A model generated the notes under the pieces. That model saw only the letters and a list, made by a program, of their open reading frames with translations, did not search any database and was not told the DNA's origin. The position numbers and the translations under genes were made by a program. Shown piece after piece: positions 17,605 to 28,817 of a DNA stretch of 34,125 bases (position 1 is the stretch's first letter; every line of letters starts with the position of its first letter). Origin of the DNA: Gracilibacillus halophilus YIM-C55.5 (GTDB lineage: Bacteria; Bacillota; Bacilli; Bacillales; Amphibacillaceae); assembly GCF_000359605.1 (NCBI RefSeq), contig NZ_APML01000027.1, positions 1-34,125 on the forward strand. Direction: 5' to 3'.

Positions 17605-17673
17605 AGTGGTTGATTGTCCAGTACACCATCAACCACTGGGAAATCGCCCATTGATGATGCGAAGATTTCCCAG
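17605..17673. repeat. Two back-to-back intergenic hairpins
   Basis: First hairpin: AGTGGTTGAT / ATCAACCACT (17605-17614 with 17628-17637), a 10-bp perfect stem. Second: CTGGGAAATC / GATTTCCCAG (17636-17645 with 17664-17673), also 10 bp and perfect. They abut by two bases. The second shares its arms with the 52-bp array at 33691-34106. Neither is followed by a T-run. Confidence 0.7.
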
Positions 17674-17698
17674 AAAACGCGCAATACTCTATTTTTTT

Positions 17699-17841
17699 AG
17701 GCAAACAGATGCTTCCACTTCCTCTGTTTGATGCATATCCGCTTTTTCGAGGCTAACAGCTACTTCCGCTTCCTCTGTTTGACGCATATTTGCTTTTTCG
17801 AGGCTAACAGCTACTTCCGCATCCCCTGTTTGACGCATATC
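17699..17841. repeat. Three tandem copies of a 51-bp intergenic repeat
   Basis: Copies start at 17699, 17750 and 17801 (the last lacks the final bases). The unit reads AGGCTAACAGCTACTTCCGC, then TTCCTCTGTTTGACGCATAT and a TTGCTTTTTCG link. Copies 2 and 3 are nearly identical and copy 1 is more diverged. Each contains AACAG...CTGTT arms able to form a small hairpin. No open frame runs through them. They fill the space between convergent ptsI and eno. Confidence 0.75.
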
Positions 17842-17918
17842 CTACCATATAACACCATTTGAATCTAATCTTAATACATTTTGTCTTCATACATAAAAAT
17901 TCACCATTTCCTAGACAA

Positions 17919-17954
17919 AGAAAAAACCAGTACCACTTCATGTGATACTGGTTT
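17919..17954 (-). terminator. Rho-independent terminator of the glycolytic operon
   Basis: On the minus strand AAACCAGTATCAC and GTGGTACTGGTTT pair with one wobble around a short loop, followed by TTT. It lies 15 bases after eno. Confidence 0.83.
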
Positions 17955-17968
17955 AGCTGCACAAAAGC

Positions 17969-19258
<1,290 letters not shown>

Positions 19259-19280
19259 TTATTCGCTCCTTTATGTTTGG

Positions 19281-20819
19281 TTATTTTTTAATTAAAGAAT
19301 TCCCTGTCATTTCTTTCGGTTTTTCTACATCTAATAAATCTAACAATGTTGGCGATAAATCGGCTAGGATTCCTTCATCTTGTAGGGTAATCCCTTCTCT
19401 TGTGACAACTACAGGTACCGGATTAGTCGTATGTGCTGTCATCGGTTCATCATCCAACGTAATCACTTCATCTGAGTTACCATGATCAGCAGTAATAATC
19501 GTATGACCACCTTTTTCATGGATTTTATCGACGATTTTACCTAAACATTCATCGACAGCTTCAATCGCTTGAATGGTTGGCTCTAACATGCCAGAATGAC
19601 CCACCATATCTGGGTTAGCAAAGTTTAAAATAATGGCATTTTGTTCATCTTTATCTAACTCTTCCAATAAGGCGTCTGTTACTTCATAAACACTCATTTC
19701 TGGTTGTAAATCATACGTAGCCACTTTCGGTGAATCGATTAAGATGCGTTTTTCGCCATCAAATTCTTGTTCACGTCCACCACTCATAAAGAACGTGACG
19801 TGTGGATATTTTTCTGTCTCGGCAATACGTAATTGATTTAAGTTATTCTTGGATAACACTTCACCAACTGTATTATCGAGATTTACAGGTTCATAAGCAA
19901 CGTAGCCATTCACTGTTTCGCTAAAGTTCGTTAAACACACAAAGTGTATATCTTTCGGTGCTTTTTCTCCACGATCAAAGTCATCAAAATCATTATTGGC
20001 AAATGTACGTGAAATTTGAATCGCTCGATCCGGACGGAAATTATAGAATATGACCGAATCTTCATCTTCAATCGTCGCTTTTGGATTTCCATCTTGATCC
20101 GTAATCACGGACGGAATCACGAATTCATCATAGATTTCATTCTCATAGGAGTCATCAACGACGGCTAGCGGATCCGTATAAGTTGGTCCCTCACCATAGA
20201 CCATAGCGTCATATGATTTTTTCACACGATCCCAACGTTTATCCCGATCCATTGAATAATAACGACCAGAAATGGTTGCAAATTCCCCTACACCATACTC
20301 GTCCATTTTCTCTAATGCCTGCTTGATATAAATCTTAGCTGATTTCTGATCGACATCACGACCATCTAAAAATCCGTGCACATATACTTTGTCCAAGCCG
20401 TGATCAGCAGCCATTTTCAAGACGGCATACATATGGTCGATGTGGCTGTGAACACCACCATCAGATAATAAACCGAAAATGTGTAATGCTTTATCATTTT
20501 GTTTGGCGTGTTTTACCGCATTCACCATTATTTCATTGTCAAAGAAGTCGCCCTCTTTAATCGATACATTCACTCGAGTTAGACTTTGGTAAACAATTCG
20601 TCCAGCGCCAATGTTTAAATGTCCCACTTCGGAATTTCCCATTTGGCCTTCTGGTAAACCAACTGCCTCACCACAAGCTGTAAGTTGGGTTGTCGGGAAT
20701 TGATTCCAATAGCGATCAAAATTCGGGGTGTTTGCCTGTTTCACAGCATTTCCCTTCTCTTCATCACGTAACGCAAAACCATCTAAAATAATTAACGCAC
20801 CTAGTTGATTCTGACTCAT
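19281..20819 (-). CDS. gpmI: 2,3-bisphosphoglycerate-independent phosphoglycerate mutase
   Basis: 512 residues, alkaline-phosphatase superfamily. Two Mn sites are visible through LDGFALR near the start, [14 protein letters not shown] (catalytic Ser), HGFLDGRDV, and at the C-terminus [12 protein letters not shown] and TADHGNSD. It interconverts 3- and 2-phosphoglycerate. Mn dependence makes the enzyme pH-sensitive, which in Bacillus is used during sporulation. Its ATG overlaps the tpiA stop (ATGA), so translation is coupled. Confidence 0.98.
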   Translation of the reverse strand: MSQNQLGALIILDGFALRDEEKGNAVKQANTPNFDRYWNQFPTTQLTACGEAVGLPEGQMGNSEVGHLNIGAGRIVYQSLTRVNVSIKEGDFFDNEIMVNAVKHAKQNDKALHIFGLLSDGGVHSHIDHMYAVLKMAADHGLDKVYVHGFLDGRDVDQKSAKIYIKQALEKMDEYGVGEFATISGRYYSMDRDKRWDRVKKSYDAMVYGEGPTYTDPLAVVDDSYENEIYDEFVIPSVITDQDGNPKATIEDEDSVIFYNFRPDRAIQISRTFANNDFDDFDRGEKAPKDIHFVCLTNFSETVNGYVAYEPVNLDNTVGEVLSKNNLNQLRIAETEKYPHVTFFMSGGREQEFDGEKRILIDSPKVATYDLQPEMSVYEVTDALLEELDKDEQNAIILNFANPDMVGHSGMLEPTIQAIEAVDECLGKIVDKIHEKGGHTIITADHGNSDEVITLDDEPMTAHTTNPVPVVVTREGITLQDEGILADLSPTLLDLLDVEKPKEMTGNSLIKK

Positions 20820-21574
20820 TTTTTACCAGCCTCCACAAGCTGTAAGAATGAATCAGCTTCAAGGCTTGCACCACCTACAAGCGCACCATCAATATCAGAT
20901 TGCGCCAATAATTCATCAACATTGGTTGGTTTTACACTTCCACCGTATTGAATACGAAGGGCTTCACCAGCTGCTTGTGATACGCTGTTGCTTACGACGT
21001 TACGGATATGTGTACATACTTCGTTCGCTTCTTCTGAAGTCGCTGTTTTACCCGTACCGATGGCCCAAATTGGTTCATAAGCAATAATGGTTTGTTTCAC
21101 TTGCTCTTCTGTTAATCCTTCTAACGCAGCATTTACTTGATTTTCAACAATGTTCATTGTTTGATGCGATTCACGTTGTTCTAACGTTTCACCTACACAA
21201 ACAATTGGAGTTAGATTGTGCTGAAAGGCTGCATGAGCTTTTTTATTGACGGTCTCATCTGTTTCAGCAAACATTTCGCGTCGTTCAGAGTGACCAAGTA
21301 CAACATAAGTCACACCGATATCCGCTAACATTGCTGGACTCACTTCACCTGTAAATGCACCCTTATCTTCAAAGTGCATATTTTGGGCCGCTACTTCTAG
21401 ATCGGTACCTTTTGCTTTTTCGACTAATGATGGTAAAAATGGAAATGGTGCACAAACCACGGATTCCACTTGTTCTTTTGAAGCCACTTTATCTTTCGTG
21501 TCTTCTACAAATTGAACAGCTTCACCTAACAGTTTGTTCATTTTCCAGTTACCTGCGATTACGTTTTTACGCAT
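20816..21574 (-). CDS. tpiA: Triosephosphate isomerase
   Basis: 252 residues. Lys of GNWKMNK, catalytic His in [10 protein letters not shown], catalytic Glu in [14 protein letters not shown], and the phosphate loops YGGSVKP and GALVGGASL. It interconverts dihydroxyacetone phosphate and glyceraldehyde-3-phosphate. The ATG is preceded by GGAGAGG, which lies in the intended gap after pgk. Because pgk is shifted as written, the pgk frame overruns the first bases of tpiA by 8. Confidence 0.98.
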   Translation of the reverse strand: MRKNVIAGNWKMNKLLGEAVQFVEDTKDKVASKEQVESVVCAPFPFLPSLVEKAKGTDLEVAAQNMHFEDKGAFTGEVSPAMLADIGVTYVVLGHSERREMFAETDETVNKKAHAAFQHNLTPIVCVGETLEQRESHQTMNIVENQVNAALEGLTEEQVKQTIIAYEPIWAIGTGKTATSEEANEVCTHIRNVVSNSVSQAAGEALRIQYGGSVKPTNVDELLAQSDIDGALVGGASLEADSFLQLVEAGKK

Positions 21575-22769
21575 GTGAACACCTCTCCTTATTTATCAGA
21601 TAATACACTAACGCCAGGGAGTTCTTTCCCTTCCATAAATCTAACGAAGCGCCACCGCCGGTAGAAATATGATCCATTTGATCAGCATAATTAAATTTCT
21701 CAACCGCTGCAGCAGAATCGCCGCCACCAATAACAGTATAACCTTTTGTTTGTCCTAATGCTTCAGCAACTGCTTTGGTACCATTCGCAAATACATCAAG
21801 TTCAAACACACCCATTGGGCCATTCCAAATGACTAATTGCGAATCAGCCACAATTTTAGCATATTTTTCACGCGTTTTTGGTCCAATATCTAATGCTTCT
21901 AAATCAGCTGGTATGTTTTCGATAGATACTTCTTGTGTATTTGCATCATTCGAGAAGTCATCTGCAACGATCACATCTTCTGGCATAATGAAGTTAACGT
22001 TATTTTCTTTGGCTTTTTGCATATATTCTTTCGCCAAGTCGATTTTATCTTCTTCTAATAACGACTTACCAATTTCATATCCTCTTGCTTTGACAAACGT
22101 ATACGCTAGACCGCCACCGATGATCAAGTTATCCACTTTATCCAAGAGGTTATCAATAACGCCAATTTTATCTTTAACTTTCGCTCCACCAACAATCGCT
22201 GTGAATGGACGTTCTGGATTTGATAATGCACTACCTAGCACGTCTAGTTCTTTTTCTAATAAAAATCCGGCAACAGCTGGAATATGCTCTGCAATACCTG
22301 CTGTTGACGCATGTGCGCGGTGAGCAGCTCCAAACGCATCGTTGACGAAGTAATCAGCCAACTGAGCAAATTCTTTTGCTAATTCTGGATCATTTTTTGT
22401 TTCGCCTGGTTCAAAACGAACATTTTCAATCAATAGAATATCGCCGTCTGTTAAATTGCTGACAGCTTGATTGACTTCATCTCCGTAGACATCATCTGTT
22501 TTTACAACTTCTTTTCCTATTAAATCGCTAAGTCGCTTAGCCACTGCGTCCATACGAAGTTCGTCAACGGCTTCCCCTTTTGGTCGACCGAGGTGACTCG
22601 CTAAGATGACTTTGGCACCTTGCTCTGTTAAATACTCAATGGTTGGAATCGCAGCACGGATTCTCGTATCATCCGTTACTTCTCCATCGCTCATAGGTAC
22701 GTTAAAATCAACGCGGCAAAATACTTTTTTACCAGTTGTGTTGATATCTTTAATGGTTTTTTTGTTCAT
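21567..22769 (-). CDS. pgk: Phosphoglycerate kinase with frameshifted C-terminus
   Basis: The ATG at 22769 ([20 protein letters not shown]) is chosen because AAGGAGG stands upstream; an in-frame earlier ATG precedes that site. Conserved blocks include [18 protein letters not shown] and GGAKVKDKI, and STGGGASL near the end. After STGGGASL the frame departs from the family: one base is missing near 21637-21646. Restoring it gives [17 protein letters not shown] and a stop at 21589-21591, about 394 residues. As written, the protein ends with a foreign tail of some 25 residues. The conserved C-terminal helix helps close the enzyme, so a real shift would probably harm it. It transfers phosphate from 1,3-bisphosphoglycerate to ADP. 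Confidence 0.93.
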   Translation of the reverse strand: MNKKTIKDINTTGKKVFCRVDFNVPMSDGEVTDDTRIRAAIPTIEYLTEQGAKVILASHLGRPKGEAVDELRMDAVAKRLSDLIGKEVVKTDDVYGDEVNQAVSNLTDGDILLIENVRFEPGETKNDPELAKEFAQLADYFVNDAFGAAHRAHASTAGIAEHIPAVAGFLLEKELDVLGSALSNPERPFTAIVGGAKVKDKIGVIDNLLDKVDNLIIGGGLAYTFVKARGYEIGKSLLEEDKIDLAKEYMQKAKENNVNFIMPEDVIVADDFSNDANTQEVSIENIPADLEALDIGPKTREKYAKIVADSQLVIWNGPMGVFELDVFANGTKAVAEALGQTKGYTVIGGGDSAAAVEKFNYADQMDHISTGGGASLDLWKGKNSLALVYYLINKERCSHA

Positions 22770-22840
22770 CTTATATGAACCTCCTTGCAATACTTAGCTA
22801 GTATGTACGCTTTAGTCACGAGCACTACTAGTATGATTTT

Positions 22841-22873
22841 GAAAAATGGGAGGAGGACTGATCCCCCTCCCAT
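22841..22873 (-). terminator. Terminator/attenuator between gapA and pgk
   Basis: On the minus strand ATGGGAGGGG and CCTCCTCCCAT form a strong stem, followed by TTTTTC. It lies 13 bases behind gapA. Partial read-through would give more cggR-gapA message than message for the lower operon, as is known in Bacillus subtilis. Confidence 0.78.
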
Positions 22874-22885
22874 ATGACTTAACAT

Positions 22886-23893
22886 TTATAGTCCTTGTTT
22901 TTTAAGGTAAGCTGCTAGGTCTACACAACGGCTAGAATAGCCCATTTCGTTGTCATACCAAGAAACAACTTTCACCATGTTATCTTCCATGACCATTGTA
23001 GAGATTCCATCAATGGTAGAAGAATTTGTGTTACCTACATAATCCGCAGATACAAGTGGTTCATCAGAATAGCCTAAGATTCCTTTTAATTCACCTTCTG
23101 CTGCATCTTTAAGTGCTGCATTTACTTCTTCTGCTGTTACGTTTTGATCAAGTTCAGCCACTAAGTCTACAAGTGAACCGTCTGAAGTTGGCACACGCAT
23201 TGCCATACCATTTAATTTGCCTTCAAGTTCTGGTAATACGAGTGACACAGCTTTTGCTGCACCAGTCGTTGTTGGAATGATGTTTTCAGCTGCTGCACGT
23301 GCACGACGATAATCTTTATGTGGTAAGTCAAGAATTTGTTGATCGTTTGTGTAAGAGTGGATTGTTGTCATCAAACCACGGTTAATACCAAACTTCTCGT
23401 GTAATACTTTTGCATATGGTGCTAAACAGTTGGTCGTACAAGATGCATTCGAAATCACATGATGACTTGCTGGGTCATACTGATCTTCGTTTACACCCAT
23501 TACAACTGTTAAGTCTTCATTCTTAGCAGGTGCAGAAATAACAACTTTTTTCGCGCCAGCATCAATATGTGCTTTTGCTTTTTCACCTTGCGTGAAAATA
23601 CCAGTAGATTCGATAACGACTTCTACACCAAGGTCACCCCAAGGTAAGCTTGCTGGATCTTTTTCAGAAAGAACTTTTACTTCTTTTCCACCAACAACAA
23701 GCGCATCTCCGTTAACAGAAACATCTTCATCTAGCTTTCCATGAACAGAGTCATATTGCAATAAGTGTGCGAGCATGTTTGCATCTGTTAAGTCGTTAAC
23801 AGCTACAACTTCTACTTCGTCATTTTTTAATGCCTGACGAAATACATTACGACCAATACGGCCAAAACCATTAATACCTACTTTTACTGCCAT
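22886..23893 (-). CDS. gapA: Glyceraldehyde-3-phosphate dehydrogenase (glycolytic, NAD)
   Basis: 335 residues. NAD site [15 protein letters not shown], catalytic Cys in [12 protein letters not shown], His in [20 protein letters not shown] at the C-terminus. It lies directly behind its regulator cggR (34-base gap) and has a strong AGGAGG ribosome site. It oxidises glyceraldehyde-3-phosphate to 1,3-bisphosphoglycerate. The position in a CggR-controlled operon identifies it as the glycolytic and not the gluconeogenic paralogue. Confidence 0.98.
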   Translation of the reverse strand: MAVKVGINGFGRIGRNVFRQALKNDEVEVVAVNDLTDANMLAHLLQYDSVHGKLDEDVSVNGDALVVGGKEVKVLSEKDPASLPWGDLGVEVVIESTGIFTQGEKAKAHIDAGAKKVVISAPAKNEDLTVVMGVNEDQYDPASHHVISNASCTTNCLAPYAKVLHEKFGINRGLMTTIHSYTNDQQILDLPHKDYRRARAAAENIIPTTTGAAKAVSLVLPELEGKLNGMAMRVPTSDGSLVDLVAELDQNVTAEEVNAALKDAAEGELKGILGYSDEPLVSADYVGNTNSSTIDGISTMVMEDNMVKVVSWYDNEMGYSSRCVDLAAYLKKQGL

Positions 23894-23927
23894 GATTTTT
23901 CCTCCTTGTATTTCACAAAGTTTATAT

Positions 23928-24956
23928 TTAAAGGGAAGTTCCCTTTAACAACTCGTTCGCCACTGCCTCATCTGTAATCAACACATTACTTTTTCCCTGT
24001 TCAAAATACGACTTGATGGCTTCAACTTTAGACGTTCCACCGGCTACAGCAATCACATAATCAGCATGTTCTAAATCCTCTAATTGCATGCCAGCTGTAC
24101 GGACTTTATAGACCACATTTCCTTCATGATCTAAGTAATAGCCAAATGCTTCACTAACCGCCTGACTCTTCGTTAAATGATCCAAAATGTCTTGTGACGT
24201 TTTCCGTCGTTTTGCCATCGTTAACGCATCACCAATGCCATGTAAAATAATATTTGCATCATGAATAAGTTCTAAAATTTCTTTAATAGCAGGCTCTTCA
24301 ATGATGGTGTGATACGTATCTTCACTTAATGGATCAGGGACGTAAAGCATACGATAATTACCATTTGCCTTCTTCGCCATTTGAGCACAAATCGTGTTGG
24401 CTTGATTTTCTACTTGTTCACCTAAGCCTCCTCGTGCTGGTACAAATGTGCAGTTCATCGCTTCCGGTAAAGGATTCATCTCCTCGGCAACTTCCGCCAT
24501 TGATGTTCCACCCGTAACCGCGATGGTTTGATCCGAAGTTATAATTTTACTGAGGAATTGAGCACAAGCTTTTCCTAAAGCTTTCTTTACAGATTGTTGC
24601 TCATCTGTATTTCCCGGTACGACGATAACATGGTCCAATTGTAATTTGTCCTTAATCTGTGATTCTAAAACACGAAATTCGGAAATTTCACTCATCATCA
24701 GATGTAACTTCTCAACCATGTCGCTCCCATCTTCTGTCAGACGCATGCCTTTTGCAGTCACTACAATAAAACCATGTGCACTCAAAAACTCGGTCTCACT
24801 TCGAACAATTCGTTCTTTGAGGTCGATCGAATCTGCTAAACTTCTACGACCAATGGGTTGCAGGTTTTTTATGTAATGTAGAATTTTATACCTGCGTTGC
24901 ATAATCGTCACAACTTCAGGGAACAATTTTTCTTGAATCTCAATTAGATCTTTCAA
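23928..24956 (-). CDS. cggR: Central glycolytic genes regulator CggR
   Basis: 342 residues of the SorC/DeoR sugar-binding regulator family. An N-terminal helix-turn-helix (about 30-75: [20 protein letters not shown]) is followed by a sugar-phosphate-binding domain with [26 protein letters not shown] and [12 protein letters not shown]. It aligns with Bacillus CggR from its first residues, which supports the TTG start. It represses the operon; in Bacillus, fructose-1,6-bisphosphate relieves repression. Its operator stands 28 bases upstream of the gene. Confidence 0.95.
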   Translation of the reverse strand: MKDLIEIQEKLFPEVVTIMQRRYKILHYIKNLQPIGRRSLADSIDLKERIVRSETEFLSAHGFIVVTAKGMRLTEDGSDMVEKLHLMMSEISEFRVLESQIKDKLQLDHVIVVPGNTDEQQSVKKALGKACAQFLSKIITSDQTIAVTGGTSMAEVAEEMNPLPEAMNCTFVPARGGLGEQVENQANTICAQMAKKANGNYRMLYVPDPLSEDTYHTIIEEPAIKEILELIHDANIILHGIGDALTMAKRRKTSQDILDHLTKSQAVSEAFGYYLDHEGNVVYKVRTAGMQLEDLEHADYVIAVAGGTSKVEAIKSYFEQGKSNVLITDEAVANELLKGTSL

Positions 24957-24983
24957 TCGGAAAACGCCCCTTTATACGTCGCG

Positions 24984-25019
24984 GGAAATATCTGTCCCTC
25001 CTAGTCATAAAACGTCCCA
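24984..25019 (-). promoter_or_regulatory. CggR operator
   Basis: On the minus strand TGGGAC-N6-TGAC-N4-AGGGAC-N6-TTCC follows the spacing of the Bacillus CggR operator (CGGGAC-N6-TGTC repeated after 4 bases). It lies between the promoter and cggR, where bound repressor would block elongation. Confidence 0.75.
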
Positions 25020-25030
25020 CTTAGACGAAA

Positions 25031-25058
25031 AAAATAACTTCAATATTAATTGTATCAA
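25031..25058 (-). promoter_or_regulatory. Likely sigma-A promoter of the glycolytic operon
   Basis: On the minus strand TTGATA (25053-25058), 16 bases, TATTTT (25031-25036), 12 bases ahead of the CggR operator. Confidence 0.45.
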
Positions 25059-25077
25059 AAGCGCCGACAGTACTCAA

Positions 25078-25329
25078 CTATTTTCTATTTTTCTCGCTTT
25101 TAAAATATAATTCAACCGTTTCTAGATCAATATTTCCATAAGCAACTAGTTCACCGTCGACTTGTATCGCGGGAATGATCAAATGATAGGTCTCAAACAT
25201 TTGATCACTTCCCTCATATATATCGTGTTCTCGTAACTGAAATCCATATTGTTGTTGCACCATTTCTAATATGATACGCGCTTCGTCACATAGTTCACAA
25301 TTTGTTTTCGTGTAAAAATCTACAACCAC
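25078..25329 (-). CDS. Glutaredoxin-like protein (DUF836 type)
   Basis: 83 residues with a thioredoxin fold. The redox motif is C-E-L-C near residue 16 (YTKTNCELCDEA) and the cis-Pro is in LIIPAIQVDGE. This is the small glutaredoxin family of Bacillaceae, related to YbbN/DUF836 proteins, thought to reduce disulfides. It starts 3 bases after the ldh stop, so it is translated from the ldh message. Confidence 0.85.
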   Translation of the reverse strand: MVVDFYTKTNCELCDEARIILEMVQQQYGFQLREHDIYEGSDQMFETYHLIIPAIQVDGELVAYGNIDLETVELYFKSEKNRK

Positions 25330-25332
25330 GAG

Positions 25333-26351
<1,019 letters not shown>

Positions 26352-26397
26352 TCAATGTATCGCTAATCTATAATTACACTATATCTTAAACGCTTTA

Positions 26398-27315
26398 CTA
26401 TTTCAAAAATTGATTAATCAATGATTCTATACCTTCGTGACCTGAAGCCGTTAAGCTATAAATATATGGTTTTTGGATCGAAACTGCATCGGCACCGACA
26501 TGAATCAAATGTTGCAATTCTTCAGCCGAGGTAATATCAGATTCAACAATTAAATCAAATGAATCGCCGACGATCGTTCGAATCGATGATAGTCTTGCGA
26601 TGTTAAACGCCTTAAAACGCGTTAAAATAAATCCTTGAATTTTATATTCAAGAGCAACTCGAGCATCTTCAGCTGACAAGTTTCCATACAAATAAATAGG
26701 CAGATTCGTGTATTGTTGCAAATAATGAATATCATCCCAATAAATATTAGGATTATCATATTCTGACTGAATGAGTTCTTGATACTCATCTTTTGATACG
26801 TTATATGTTTTTTGGAGGAAAATTGGATCCACGACAAAATTCGCATTGCCTTTATCTAGTTGATCCGCATGTTCAACAATTGGGCGATTAGATGCAGCAA
26901 TAACGATAGCCTGACATCCTGCCAATTCAGCACGCTGAACGAAATGCTTACTCAACTCTCGATCTTGAAACATATGTGTCAAAAACCAGGTTGAATGTTT
27001 CGGAATAGCATCCGCAATTTCTTCAATACTATATGACGCATTGGAGCCGACAATAAACGGTATTTTTTGTTGGGATGCAGCTAAAGCAGTCGCTAATTCT
27101 CCATCTTGATGAAAATACGTTTGCGCACCGACTGCCCCTAATAAAAGGGGAGAAAGCTTATCCGTATATGGTTTTTCTATATTTGTTTGAATCAATGGTT
27201 GAACATTTGTTGGTCGCGTATGTGATTCTAAATATTCGACAATATCTTCAGGCAATTTTTCTTTCGCTTCTTCTTCATACTGTTTTAATAATGATTTACT
27301 TTCTGTCATAACCAT
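26398..27315 (-). CDS. FMN-dependent alpha-hydroxy-acid oxidase homologue without catalytic residues
   Basis: 305 residues, a complete frame. It follows lactate 2-monooxygenase-like proteins through SPLLLGAVGAQTYFHQDGEL, IPFIVGSNASYSIEEIA, HFVQRAELAGCQAIVI, YWDDIHYLQQYTNLPI, GADAVSIQKPYIYSLTASG. It is about 70 residues shorter at the N-terminus than the enzymes. The functional motifs are changed: WYQLY-type flavin contact is W-F-L-T-H (110-114), the flavin Lys of LLKG is Tyr210, the SNHGG block with the catalytic His is TRFKA (232-236), and DSGIRRG is ESDITSA (258-264). I expect no oxidase activity and perhaps no FMN binding. It is controlled by a SAM riboswitch (27434-27596), so a role linked to methionine, cysteine or SAM is likely but unknown. 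GGAGGG lies 6 bases before the start. Confidence 0.8.
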   Translation of the reverse strand: MVMTESKSLLKQYEEEAKEKLPEDIVEYLESHTRPTNVQPLIQTNIEKPYTDKLSPLLLGAVGAQTYFHQDGELATALAASQQKIPFIVGSNASYSIEEIADAIPKHSTWFLTHMFQDRELSKHFVQRAELAGCQAIVIAASNRPIVEHADQLDKGNANFVVDPIFLQKTYNVSKDEYQELIQSEYDNPNIYWDDIHYLQQYTNLPIYLYGNLSAEDARVALEYKIQGFILTRFKAFNIARLSSIRTIVGDSFDLIVESDITSAEELQHLIHVGADAVSIQKPYIYSLTASGHEGIESLINQFLK

Positions 27316-27321
27316 TCCAGT

Positions 27322-27389
27322 CCCTCCTCTTTGTGTCTAAAGGTTGCTGGGTTTCATAAGGCCAGTCCCTTCACCTCTCTCCATAAGAG
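27322..27389 (-). promoter_or_regulatory. Second, incomplete S-box (SAM-I) aptamer fused to the ribosome site
   Basis: On the minus strand CTCTTAT (P1 5' strand, 27383-27389) is followed by GAGAGAGGTGAAGGGACTGG, then ATGAAACCCAGCAACC (to 27342). These are the P1 5' side and the whole P2 with kink-turn elements of a SAM-I aptamer. After that, a small CTTT...AAAG hairpin and AGGAGGG (the Shine-Dalgarno site) stand where P3, J3/4, P4 and the P1 3' strand belong. No P1 partner is evident. It lies 45 bases downstream of the terminator of the complete riboswitch. It is a vestige or a co-opted 5'-UTR structure. Confidence 0.7.
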
Positions 27390-27433
27390 TATGACAACAA
27401 GTGTTGTTTATTCATGTAGGAATTTTTGAACAA

Positions 27434-27596
27434 TAAAAAACCTTCCTCAATAAGAAGAAGGCCGTTGTTGTGTAATACAGAACTTCCTCTTATCTTTCAG
27501 GTCATGATCTCCTGCAGGAATTAGCACCTTTTAAGTCGCTACTTAATGGTTGCCGGGCATCATTGGGCCTGGTCCCTCCGCCTCTCTTGATAAGAG
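27434..27596 (-). promoter_or_regulatory. SAM-I riboswitch (S-box) with terminator
   Basis: Minus strand. P1 is CTCTTATC (27589-27596) with GATAAGAG (27487-27494), 8 bp perfect. P2 holds AGAGAGGCGGAGGGACCAGG and GATGCCCGGCAACC; P3 is TTAAGT/ACTTAA; J3/4 is AAGGTGCTAATTCC; P4 is CAGG/CCTG. The terminator CCTTCTT...GAGGAAGG followed by TTTTTT ends at 27434. SAM binding should stabilise the aptamer and favour termination, so the downstream gene is expressed when SAM is low. Confidence 0.95.
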
Positions 27597-27614
27597 TTCA
27601 TATGGAGTTGTCAT

Positions 27615-27636
27615 CAAAACAATGTACATTGTTTTG
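27615..27636. promoter_or_regulatory. Perfect 22-bp palindrome between promoter and SAM riboswitch
   Basis: Half-site CAAAACAATGT meets its exact reverse complement with no spacer. It starts about 14 bases downstream of the -10 element, so it is in the transcribed leader. This is the form of an operator for a dimeric repressor; as RNA it could also form a 5' hairpin. I cannot name the regulator. Confidence 0.65.
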
Positions 27637-27649
27637 TGAATTCAATAAT

Positions 27650-27678
27650 AATTTAGCATAATAGTCATATTCTGTCAA
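27650..27678 (-). promoter_or_regulatory. Sigma-A promoter of the SAM-riboswitch transcript
   Basis: On the minus strand TTGACA (27673-27678), 17 bases, TAAATT (27650-27655). The -35 is perfect. It drives the palindrome-riboswitch-pseudoenzyme unit. Confidence 0.65.
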
Positions 27679-27725
27679 CGAAAAGTGGAAAGATTTAAAA
27701 TTCTTTACATATAGTTAATACACAC

Positions 27726-27773
27726 TCAATAACGTTTCCCGTTAGTGCTTCAGAGAAGAATTTTCGTTATTGA
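27726..27773. repeat. Inverted repeat containing a TAACG-N-CCCGTTAG motif
   Basis: Outer arms TCAATAACG (27726-27734) and CGTTATTGA (27765-27773) are perfectly complementary. Inside the left part lies AACGTTTCCCGTTAG, one of four related motifs at 27731, 29459, 29921 and 30397. It sits 20 bases behind paiA (minus strand) without a T-run. Confidence 0.5.
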
Positions 27774-27792
27774 ATGAATGCATTTCAACAAA

Positions 27793-28326
<534 letters not shown>

Positions 28327-28502
28327 CTACATATCTCAGAAGAAATTTGATATTTAAAACCATAATACACAGAAGTACTAGCTCCTTGCCGTTTTTCGTT
28401 CTACATAATTATGGTAAACTATTCATTGACAAATATCATTACTTTTAGTTATTTTTTTTGATTTGTTTGATAAAAATTAACTTTTATGGATGGTGAGATG
28501 AT

Positions 28503-28745
28503 ATGTCGAAGAGGACAACAGGCGCAATATTTATCTCTACAAGTTTTATCATTTACAGCCTAAAATACATGACCACCGCCATCTTCGCAGGTTCACATAC
28601 AATGAGTGAAGAATGGTTCTCGAGTGTCTATTCCTTAATCGATCGTCAGATTCCACCCTTTGAGATAATTTTAATCATTTTAGGTGTCGGTTATCTGATT
28701 TGGGGTGAATTTGAGGAAGGAAAGAGGAAAATGAAGGATAAATAA
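28503..28745 (+). CDS. Small membrane protein (80 aa), unknown
   Basis: 80 residues with two hydrophobic segments (about 7-30 and 54-70) and a charged C-terminus (EFEEGKRKMKDK). The ribosome site is weak (GGTGAGATGAT). No family recognised. It precedes the next plus-strand gene by 72 bases and may share a transcript. Confidence 0.6.
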   Translation: MSKRTTGAIFISTSFIIYSLKYMTTAIFAGSHTMSEEWFSSVYSLIDRQIPPFEIILIILGVGYLIWGEFEEGKRKMKDK

Positions 28746-28817
28746 ATCCCCCTAGGTATAACTATTTTTTAAAAGTCTGGTGTTGATTATATTCGTCGTT
28801 TAGGAGGAACCTTGAGA

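Noticed and set aside
22794-22840. Internal promoter before pgk
   Set aside because: The CTAGTATG repeats look suggestive, but I find no -35/-10 pair with good spacing.
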